NCBI GenBank assembly: GCA_048499435.1
Contig: JASNZW010000002.1
Location: 496,001 to 560,000 of the forward strand
DNA: 64,000 bases
Direction: 5' to 3'
Source: DAOTWC01 sp048499435
GTDB taxonomy: Bacteria; Chloroflexota; Anaerolineae; Aggregatilineales; Phototrophicaceae
The notes under the pieces are model-generated. The model was given only the letters and a program-made list of their open reading frames with translations, ran no database searches and was not told the origin of the DNA. This document shows, in pieces, positions 57,269 to 64,000 of the stretch. Positions within the stretch are counted from its first letter, which is position 1; every line of letters starts with the position of its first letter. A program made the translations under genes and the position numbers.

Positions 57269-58189
57269 TCAGCCGCCAGCCGGCGGGGTTTCAGCGGCGG
57301 TGACAGCCTCTGGGCGGCGCGCGGGGCGCTGCAGCAGGATAATGCTCGCCAGGATGAACGCGCCGCCTACCAACTGCCCCGGCTGCACGCTTTCGCCCAG
57401 AATCAGCGCCGCCAGGACAATCGTCAGCACCGGCTCGAACGTGCCGGCGATCGCGGCCTTCGCCGCGCCCAGCTTCTGAATGCCGGCGGTGAGTGTGAAC
57501 ACCGGCAGCACCGTGCACAGCAGCGCCAGCGCCAGCAGATAGAGCCAGCTGGTCGCGTTCGGCGCGGCGCTGACCGGGCGCGCCAGCGCCAGCGCCAGCA
57601 CCGCCGCCAGCGCGCCGCTGATGACCCAGGCGGACGCATACGCCAGGCCGGTGTGGCCGCGCAGCAGGCGGCTGTTGAGAACAAAGTAGACGGCCACTGC
57701 CAGCGCGTTGACCAGCGCCAGCAGCACGCCGGCCCCGGCGTCGCCGCCCAGGCCCGCGCCGAGGTCCGGGATCGTCAGGATCACGCCCACCAGCGCCAGC
57801 CCCAGCGCCGCCCAGGCGCGGCGGCTGAGGCGCTCGCCCAGCAGCGCCGCGAGCACGGCGACCATCGCCGGGTACGAGTAGAACAGCAGCACGTAGACGC
57901 CGGCGGGCAGGCGCTCCAGGCCGAAAAACGCGCTGAGGGCGGCCAGCGCCAGCAGCGCCCCCAGCAGCAGCAGGCGCAGGCGCGGCAGCCGGTAAGCGGG
58001 GGCCGGGCGGCGCAGCGCCGCCAGCAGCAGCCACAGCGCCGGCGCGGCGAAAGCGAAACGCCAGGTGGCGATGTCCAGCGGGTGCATACCGGCCTGCTGG
58101 AGCAGGCGCACGAAGATCGGCAGGAAAGCGTAGCCGACGATGGACAGGCCGATATAGATGAACCCTTCACGCTCGATATGGCGTCCCAT
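57269..58189 (-). CDS. EamA/DMT-family transporter
   Basis: 306 residues with ten membrane helices in two EamA repeats. The first repeat begins GLSIVGYAFLPIFVRLLQQA and includes PLDIATWRFAFAAPALWLLL; the second contains FEPVLTIVLAALILGESVQP, the classic signature. It is probably an exporter of amino acids, nucleosides or metabolites. GAGG lies upstream of the ATG. It follows nuoN after a terminator. Confidence 0.9.
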   Translation of the reverse strand: MGRHIEREGFIYIGLSIVGYAFLPIFVRLLQQAGMHPLDIATWRFAFAAPALWLLLAALRRPAPAYRLPRLRLLLLGALLALAALSAFFGLERLPAGVYVLLFYSYPAMVAVLAALLGERLSRRAWAALGLALVGVILTIPDLGAGLGGDAGAGVLLALVNALAVAVYFVLNSRLLRGHTGLAYASAWVISGALAAVLALALARPVSAAPNATSWLYLLALALLCTVLPVFTLTAGIQKLGAAKAAIAGTFEPVLTIVLAALILGESVQPGQLVGGAFILASIILLQRPARRPEAVTAAETPPAGG

Positions 58190-58276
58190 GCCTGCCTCAC
58201 AGCGTCCGCGCGCGTCGCAGCGCCATTATAGCAGCGAACCGGCAGACCGGGCGCGGCGCGCGCGCTTTGGGGGGAT

Positions 58277-58312
58277 AAAAACAGCGCGGGGGCGGCCAGG
58301 CCACCTCCGCGC
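58277..58312 (-). terminator. Terminator after nuoN
   Basis: A GC-rich imperfect hairpin (58284-58295 with 58301-58312) followed on the minus strand by TGTTTTT. It ends the complex I operon. Confidence 0.8.
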
Positions 58313-58348
58313 CGTTTGCACAGCGCAGGGAGAACGGCGCTAAGTCAA

Positions 58349-59860
58349 TCAGGGCAGCGCCAGCGCGGTCGTGATGGGCGCGGCGAGGTTCGTCAGCAGC
58401 AGCGGCAGCACGCCCAGCAGCACCGTGCCGGCGGTCGCCACGTACAGCCCCCAGGTGGCGTATCTGGTCGCGCCTTCCGCCGGGTCGCCAGCGCCGTCGC
58501 GCAGATACATGTTGACGATCACGCTCACATAGTAGTACGCGCTCACAACGCTGGTCAGCACGCCGATGACGGCCAGCCACACCAGCCCGCCTTCGACCGC
58601 CACCTGGAACACCAGCCATTTGCCGATGAACCCGCCGGTCAGCGGGATGCCGATGAGGCTGAGCATAAAGACGGCCATCATCAGCGCCAGGCCGGGGCGG
58701 CTGCGCGCCAGCCCGTTGAAGTCGCTGAGCAGCAGGCCGGAGCCGTCTGGCTTTTCCAGCGCCATCGCGATCCCGAACGCGCCCAGGTTGGTGAACATGT
58801 ACGCCAGCAGGTAGGCCAGCGCCGCCTGCGCCGCCGCGTCGGCCATGCCAGCGGTAGCGGCGGCGGCGACCGCGATCAGGATGTAGCCGGCGTGCGCGAT
58901 GGACGAATAGGCCAGCAGGCGCTTGATATTGGTCTGCGTGACTGCCACGACGTTGCCCAGGATCATCGTCGCGGCGGCGATGAGGGCGATGGTAAGCTGC
59001 CATGAGGCTGTGTCGGCGCTGTTGAGCGCCAGCCCCGGCAGGGCGACCAGCAGGATGCGCAGCAGCGCCGCGAACCCGCCGACCTTCGCGCCCACGCTCA
59101 TAAAGGCCGTGACCGGTGTCGGCGCGCCTTCGTACACGTCGGGCGTCCACATGTGGAAGGGGACCGCGGCCACTTTGAAGCCCAGCCCGACCACCATCAG
59201 CCCCACGCCCGCCAGCAGCAGGCCCGCCGAGCCGAACGTCACCGGCTGCGCCAGCAGCGCGCTGACGGCCTCCACGATGGCAGGCAGGCTGGTCGTGCCG
59301 GTCGCGCCGTAGACCAGCGCCGCGCCGTAGACGAAGAAGGCGCTGGCAAACGCGCCCAGGATGAAGTACTTCATGCCGCTTTCTTCAGATTTCCCGTCGC
59401 CGTAGCGGAAGGCCGCCAGGATGTACAGCGGGATGCTCAGCAGCTCCAGCGCGATGAACACGACCACCAGGTTGTTGGCGTGGCCCATCAGCATGATGCC
59501 GCTGGTCGTGAGCAGCAGCAGCACGTAGAACTCGCCGCGCTCGATGCCCAGCCGCTGGAGATATTCCACGCTCAGCAGGATGCTGATAGCCGCCGTCGCC
59601 AGCGCCGTCATGTTGACGAAGGCGCTGAAGGCGTCGGCGCGGAACATGCCGAAGAAGGCTGTATCGCTGGTGTTGAACAGCGCCAGGTTGAAGGCGAACG
59701 ACACCGCCAGCCCCACCAGCGCCAGCCAGGCGGTCAGCGCCTTGCGCTCTTTAGGGATGAACAGATCAACCACCAGCAGGATAGCCGCGCCCAGCGCCAG
59801 GCTGATGACCGGCAGCGCGACCCCTGCGTTCAGGTCTGCGAGAGCAGGGACTTCGAACAT
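58349..59860 (-). CDS. nuoN: NADH-quinone oxidoreductase subunit N
   Basis: 503 residues with about 14 membrane helices, an antiporter-like proton channel of complex I. LLLTTSGIMLMGHANNLVVV, FIALELLSIPLYILAAFRYG and FKVAAVPFHMWTPDVYEGAP carry the conserved Glu and Lys residues of the channel. AAGGGGG lies upstream of the ATG, 9 nt after nuoM. It is the last gene of the nuo operon here. Confidence 0.96.
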   Translation of the reverse strand: MFEVPALADLNAGVALPVISLALGAAILLVVDLFIPKERKALTAWLALVGLAVSFAFNLALFNTSDTAFFGMFRADAFSAFVNMTALATAAISILLSVEYLQRLGIERGEFYVLLLLTTSGIMLMGHANNLVVVFIALELLSIPLYILAAFRYGDGKSEESGMKYFILGAFASAFFVYGAALVYGATGTTSLPAIVEAVSALLAQPVTFGSAGLLLAGVGLMVVGLGFKVAAVPFHMWTPDVYEGAPTPVTAFMSVGAKVGGFAALLRILLVALPGLALNSADTASWQLTIALIAAATMILGNVVAVTQTNIKRLLAYSSIAHAGYILIAVAAAATAGMADAAAQAALAYLLAYMFTNLGAFGIAMALEKPDGSGLLLSDFNGLARSRPGLALMMAVFMLSLIGIPLTGGFIGKWLVFQVAVEGGLVWLAVIGVLTSVVSAYYYVSVIVNMYLRDGAGDPAEGATRYATWGLYVATAGTVLLGVLPLLLTNLAAPITTALALP

Positions 59861-59869
59861 AGCGCCCCC

Positions 59870-61486
59870 TTACTGGCCGTCGCTGGTGGTCGCGACAGCC
59901 AGCGCGCCCAACTGCAGGCCGCCGCTGGCGAGCACTTCGTCGGCGGGCGGCAGGTAGACGGATACGTCCTCTACGACCTTGTCAACGGTGGCGGTCATGG
60001 TGTCGAAGAACGGGGCCGGCTGCAGGCCGATCCAGATCGCCATAATCACGATCGGGACCAGCACGGCGATCTCGCGCCAGTTCAGCGACGGCAGGTGGCG
60101 GTTTTCTTCTTTATCCACCTCGCCCATATACACCTTCTGGAACAGGTACAGCAGGTAGATGGCCGCCAGGATCACGCCCAGCGTGGCGAACATCGTGAAG
60201 AAGAAGCCCAGCACGCTGCTGCCCATCGAACCGAGCAGGATGGTGAACTCGCCCACGAAGCCGTTGAGGCCCGGCAGGCCCATGCTGCTGAGCACGATGA
60301 TCAGGCTGATGCCGCCGAACAGCGGCATCGCTTTCCAGATGCCGCCGAAGGCGTCCAGCGCTTTGGTGTGGCGGCGTTCGTAGAGCATCCCGACGACCAG
60401 GAACAGGCCGCCGGTGCTGACACCGTGATTGACCATTTGCAGCACGCCGCCCTGGATGCCCTGCGCGTTGAGGGCGAAGATGCCCAGCACCACGAAGCCC
60501 AGGTGGCTGACGGATGAGTATGCGACCAGCTTCTTCATGTCCTTCTGGGCATACGACACCCAGGCCCCGTAGATGATGCCGATGACGGCCAGCACGGCGA
60601 TCACCGGCGCCCAGGCCACGCTGGCCTCTGGGAACAGCGGCAGGTTGAAGCGCACGAAGCCGTAAGTGCCCATCTTCAGCAGCACGCTCGCCAGGATGAC
60701 CGAGCCGGCGGTGGGGGCCTGTACGTGCGCGTCGGGCAGCCAGCTGTGCAGCGGCCACAGCGGCACTTTGATGGCGAAGGCGATGAAGAAGCCCAGGAAC
60801 AGCAGCGACTGCACGCTGCCCGCGCCCAGCAGGCCGTCGAAGGGGAACACCAGCGCGCCGCTCTGGATGGCGGCGACGATCTCCGGCAGGGCGAACGTGC
60901 CGGCCTGCGTGCCCACGTACAGGATCGCCAGCAGCATGAGGATCGAGCCGGCCATCGTGTAGAGGAAGAACTTAACGGCGGCGTAAACGCGCTGTTCAGC
61001 GCCCCAGATGCCGATGAGGAAGTACATCGGCACGAGCGTCACTTCCCAGAACACGTAGAACAGGAACAGGTCCTGCACGACGAACACGCCGATCATAGAC
61101 CATTCGAGCAGCAGCATGAAAGCGTAGTACAGCTTTTCGCGCCCGCGTTCGGCGAACACGCTGCTGCCGAACGAGCTGAGGATGGCCAGCGGCGTGATGA
61201 ACGTCGTCAAAAGCACCAGCAGCAGGCTGAGGCCGTCAATGCCGACGTAGTAGCTGATGCCGAACTGCGGCACCCAATCCCAGCGCTGCACCATTTGCAG
61301 GTTGGGGTTGGTTGTGTCAAAGCCGGCCCACAGCACCAGCGACACCAGGAAGGTGGCGATGCTGACGCCGAAGGCCGTCCACCGGATGTTGGCGGGTTTG
61401 CTTTCCGGCAGGAACAGCAGCACAGCAAGGCCGACCAGCGGCAGAAACAGCACCACTGTAATCAGCGACAAAGCACTGGATTCCAT
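59870..61486 (-). CDS. nuoM: NADH-quinone oxidoreductase subunit M
   Basis: 538 residues with 14 helices. LLEWSMIGVFVVQDLFLFYV, FWEVTLVPMYFLIGIWGAEQ and KVPLWPLHSWLPDAHVQAPT are the canonical blocks with the essential Glu and Lys. YSSVSHLGFVVLGIFALNAQ follows. It forms a proton-pumping channel of complex I. GGGAGA lies 8 nt before the ATG. It is 30 nt after nuoL. Confidence 0.97.
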   Translation of the reverse strand: MESSALSLITVVLFLPLVGLAVLLFLPESKPANIRWTAFGVSIATFLVSLVLWAGFDTTNPNLQMVQRWDWVPQFGISYYVGIDGLSLLLVLLTTFITPLAILSSFGSSVFAERGREKLYYAFMLLLEWSMIGVFVVQDLFLFYVFWEVTLVPMYFLIGIWGAEQRVYAAVKFFLYTMAGSILMLLAILYVGTQAGTFALPEIVAAIQSGALVFPFDGLLGAGSVQSLLFLGFFIAFAIKVPLWPLHSWLPDAHVQAPTAGSVILASVLLKMGTYGFVRFNLPLFPEASVAWAPVIAVLAVIGIIYGAWVSYAQKDMKKLVAYSSVSHLGFVVLGIFALNAQGIQGGVLQMVNHGVSTGGLFLVVGMLYERRHTKALDAFGGIWKAMPLFGGISLIIVLSSMGLPGLNGFVGEFTILLGSMGSSVLGFFFTMFATLGVILAAIYLLYLFQKVYMGEVDKEENRHLPSLNWREIAVLVPIVIMAIWIGLQPAPFFDTMTATVDKVVEDVSVYLPPADEVLASGGLQLGALAVATTSDGQ

Positions 61487-61516
61487 GAGTTCGTTCTCCC
61501 TAATTCACGGCAGGCT

Positions 61517-63889
61517 TCACGAGCCGGCCTGCAGCAGCGGCAGCAGCAGCAGCACGATTACGAATACAACGCCGATCAGCAGCGTGACGGCGTACATGCG
61601 GACATAGCCGGTCTGCACGCCGCGCAGGCGGCTGCTGAGCCAGCGCGTCAGGCGCCCGACGCCGTTCACCACGCCGTCAATCACGCCCAGGTCAACAGGC
61701 TGGCTGAGGATGCCGGCAACGGCGTCGAAGCCGCGCTTAAGCACAGTGTCGTGGACGTAATCGTGCAGGAAGCGCATGTCAATCACATCCGCCAGGAACG
61801 CGCCCAGGCGGTTGAACGGGCCGATAAACAGCCGTATGTAGATTTCGTCCCAGTAGAGGCGCGCGTGCGCCAGCGCCCAGATCGAGCCGGTGTCCGGCCT
61901 GACGGCCAGCGGGTCTTTGCCGCCGCGCGTCAGGGCGTGGTTGTGGCCGTAGATCGCGCGCGCCAGCAAAATCGCGCCGATGCCCAGCGCCAGCGCCGTC
62001 AGCGCGACCAGTGGGTTAAACGTGCCGCCCTGCGCCGGGTACGGGTGAACGTTCACCAGTGAGTACTCCAGGAAGTGGACCAGCTCGCTTTTGCCCAGCA
62101 GCGACGACAGCCCCAGGAATTCCGCCGGCATGTTGACAAAGCCGATCAGGACGCTGAAGACGCCCAGGATAATCAGCGGGATAGTCATCGCCGGGCCGCT
62201 CTCGCTGGCGTGGGCGGCGGCTTCGGTGCGCGGCTGGCCGTGAAACACCATCTCGATCTGCCGCCACATGTAGAAAGCCGTGAACCCCGCCGCCAGCAGC
62301 AGCACCGCCAGCGCCACGTAGCCGCCGATCTGCGTCAGGCCGCTGCTGCCCCACAGGCCCGCCAGCCAGGAATCGGCCAGAATCTCGTCTTTCGACCAGA
62401 AGCCGGCGAAGGGGATAATGCCCGCCAGCGCCAGCGTGCCGATGATGTACGTCCAGTAGGTGATGGGCATTTTGTCGCGCAGGCCGCCCATATTGCGCAT
62501 GTCCTGCGGGTCAAATTCGTCGTCGTGGTGCGCGCCGCCGTGCGCCTGGCTGGCGTGGTGGTGGCCGTGTTCGACGCCGTGAATCACCGAGCCGCTGCCC
62601 AGGAACAACAGCGCCTTGAAGAAGGCGTGCGTCACCATGTGGAAGATGGCCGCGCCGAACGCGCCCACGCCCACCGCCGCCACCATAAAGCCGAGCTGGC
62701 TGATAGTGCTGTAGGCCAGCACGCGCTTGATGTCCCACTGGCCGATAGCGATAAACCCGGCGACGATCGCCGTGCTCACGCCGACCGCCGTCACAATGAA
62801 CGAGGTCACTTCAGCGTTGGCGAACAGCACGTTGGAGCGCACCATCATGTAAACGCCCGCTGTGACCATCGTGGCGGCGTGGATGAGCGCGCTGACGGGC
62901 GTCGGGCCGGCCATCGCGTCGGGCAGCCACACAAACAGCGGAATCTGCGCGCTTTTGCCGGTCGCGCCCAGCAGCAGGAACAGCGTGATAATCACGATAA
63001 CGGTTTTGATGTCGAGCGTGAAATTGCCGAAGCTGACGGTGTGATTTTCCGCCAGCAGTCGTTCCGCCTGGCCGAAAATGCCAAGCTGCTCGGTGGCGAT
63101 GTGGTCGTTGTTGGTGAACGCGGGCTGGTCCGCGCCGTGTTCGTCCGCGGCGGCCTCTTCAGCCGCGCCGTGCTCGTCCACGGCGGCGTGTTCGTCCGCG
63201 GCGGCGTGCGCCTGCTCTTCGGCCAGCGCGACGTTGGCGATCTCGCCGGGGCGGTAGTAATCGAGCGTGCCGAACGTCCAGAACATGAGGAAGATGGCCA
63301 TCAGCATGCCGAAATCGCCAATGCGGTTGGCGATCATGGCCTTGCGCGCGGCGGTGCTGTTGCGCCAGCCGACGCCCTTCGCTTTGTCGAACCAGAAGCC
63401 GATGAGCAGGAACGAGCTGAGGCCCACGCCCTCCCAGCCGACGAACATCATCAGGAAGTTGTTGCCGGTCACCAGGATAAACATGAACGCCAGGAACACG
63501 TTCAAATAGGCGAAGAAGCGGGCGAAGCGCTCGTCGCCGTGCATATAGCCGGCGGCGTAAACGTGGATGAGCGTGCCGACGAACGACACGAACAGCATCA
63601 TCGTGACGCTGAGCGTGTCTACGCGCATCTGCCAGGGGATGTTAACCGCCGTGTCCCCCAGGCGGATCCAGCCGTCGAGCAGCGGCGGGTTAACCACGAC
63701 GGCCGCGTAATGGCTGCCGCGCAAGTACACCAGCAGCAGCAGCGCCACGACAAACGTCAGCGACGACGCCACAATGCCGATGCGGCTTGACCATTTCTCG
63801 CCCAGGCGGCCACCCCAGAAGAAGTTAATGAACGCCCCCACCGCAGGGATGAGGATCATTAACGGCACAAGCTGTGGGTAGTGTTCCAT
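61517..63889 (-). CDS. nuoL: NADH-quinone oxidoreductase subunit L with His/Asp/Glu-rich insertion
   Basis: 790 residues, larger than the usual 600-670. Core blocks are conserved: FLMMFVGWEGVGLSSFLLIG, FVWLPDAMAGPTPVSALIHA and YSTISQLGFMVAAVGVGAFG, and the long C-terminal amphipathic helix region is present. An inserted segment at about residues 222-253 (around 63130-63235) is built from DEHAA-like repeats, rich in His, Asp and Glu. A second His-rich stretch (GVEHGHHHASQAHGGAHHDD) lies at about 440-460. Both may be loops outside the membrane. GAGAGGA precedes the ATG. Confidence 0.95.
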   Translation of the reverse strand: MEHYPQLVPLMILIPAVGAFINFFWGGRLGEKWSSRIGIVASSLTFVVALLLLVYLRGSHYAAVVVNPPLLDGWIRLGDTAVNIPWQMRVDTLSVTMMLFVSFVGTLIHVYAAGYMHGDERFARFFAYLNVFLAFMFILVTGNNFLMMFVGWEGVGLSSFLLIGFWFDKAKGVGWRNSTAARKAMIANRIGDFGMLMAIFLMFWTFGTLDYYRPGEIANVALAEEQAHAAADEHAAVDEHGAAEEAAADEHGADQPAFTNNDHIATEQLGIFGQAERLLAENHTVSFGNFTLDIKTVIVIITLFLLLGATGKSAQIPLFVWLPDAMAGPTPVSALIHAATMVTAGVYMMVRSNVLFANAEVTSFIVTAVGVSTAIVAGFIAIGQWDIKRVLAYSTISQLGFMVAAVGVGAFGAAIFHMVTHAFFKALLFLGSGSVIHGVEHGHHHASQAHGGAHHDDEFDPQDMRNMGGLRDKMPITYWTYIIGTLALAGIIPFAGFWSKDEILADSWLAGLWGSSGLTQIGGYVALAVLLLAAGFTAFYMWRQIEMVFHGQPRTEAAAHASESGPAMTIPLIILGVFSVLIGFVNMPAEFLGLSSLLGKSELVHFLEYSLVNVHPYPAQGGTFNPLVALTALALGIGAILLARAIYGHNHALTRGGKDPLAVRPDTGSIWALAHARLYWDEIYIRLFIGPFNRLGAFLADVIDMRFLHDYVHDTVLKRGFDAVAGILSQPVDLGVIDGVVNGVGRLTRWLSSRLRGVQTGYVRMYAVTLLIGVVFVIVLLLLPLLQAGS

Positions 63890-63936
63890 AATTCCTCTCG
63901 GTGTGAGTCCGGCGTGCGACAGGCGCGGGCCGGCGC

Positions 63937-64000
63937 TTAGCCCTTCATCTGGCTGAGTTCGTCAATATTGATGCTTTTCTTGGTGCGGAAAATGGCGACG
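63937..64000 (-). CDS. nuoK: C-terminal end of NuoK
   Basis: Only the last 21 codons are in the window; they read VAIFRTKKSINIDELSQMKG then stop. This matches the C-terminus of the small complex I subunit K. It lies 47 nt before nuoL in the order nuoK-nuoL-nuoM-nuoN, as in other bacteria. Confidence 0.85.
   Translation of the reverse strand, partial: VAIFRTKKSINIDELSQMKG

Noticed and set aside
1..64000. CRISPR arrays, insertion sequences, prophage genes, tRNA and rRNA genes
   Set aside because: I looked for regularly spaced repeats, transposase motifs, integrases and the conserved GGTTCRANYC tRNA loop and saw none. A tRNA search program would be needed to exclude one fully.

Overview
This 64 kb window is GC-rich chromosomal DNA of a free-living bacterium, most likely a member of the Chloroflexota (Anaerolineae-like). 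That placement is an inference. It rests on gene content: proton-pumping complex I with a His/Asp/Glu-rich NuoL insertion, a bacterial eRF1-like protein, a deazaflavin-type nitroreductase, a plant-Nal1-like serine protease, an orphan sortase and an LSDAT/SLOG protein. I saw no rRNA, tRNA, insertion sequence, prophage or CRISPR array.

Layout. 1-6.9 kb: a fragment of a secreted protein, then a plus-strand cluster hisS - endonuclease III - histidine kinase - PIG-L deacetylase - histidine kinase - degenerate kinase, preceded by a leader that looks like a complete histidine attenuator (280-373). 6.9-8.2 kb: rplJ-rplL on the minus strand behind an L10 leader and an intrinsic terminator. 8.2-16.6 kb: a sterol-type glycosyltransferase, a TPR-SLOG membrane protein, a methyltransferase, a threonine dehydratase-like enzyme, an acyl-CoA dehydrogenase and a lysine 2,3-aminomutase-like radical SAM enzyme. 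16.6-30.6 kb: a CDF metal transporter, glycosyltransferases, HEAT and TPR proteins, a deazaflavin nitroreductase, a sortase, an ECF-type sigma factor with an FHA/zinc-ribbon neighbour, a second acyl-CoA dehydrogenase, an SLC13 transporter and a pseudo-receiver regulator. 30.7-45.3 kb: an SH3 lipoprotein, a Nal1-like protease beside a free copy of its N-terminal domain, a GH13 enzyme, a J-domain protein, a bacterial eRF1-like protein, a TyrA-like dehydrogenase, ArsR and LysR regulators, two rhodaneses and several membrane proteins. 45.4-47.7 kb: cobalamin adenosyltransferase divergent from recA. 47.7-53.7 kb: an IclR-controlled sugar ABC operon (iclR, binding protein, ATPase, permease, phosphomannose-isomerase-like cupin). 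53.9-58.2 kb: MarR, FHA, flavodoxin, Hsp20 and a DMT exporter. 58.3-64 kb: nuoN, nuoM, nuoL and the end of nuoK.

The best discovery candidate is the hisS leader. A consensus promoter places a 14-codon ORF with tandem His codons at the predicted transcript 5' end. It is followed by mutually exclusive antiterminator and terminator hairpins and then hisS. Several other genes also have a TANNNT box 6-7 nt upstream of a start codon that lacks a Shine-Dalgarno sequence, which suggests that leaderless mRNAs are used here. Several regulators (IclR, MarR, ArsR) carry clean palindromes over their own promoters, and the recA promoter contains a near-consensus Gram-positive-type LexA box. All functions are assigned by reading motifs by eye; no database search was run.
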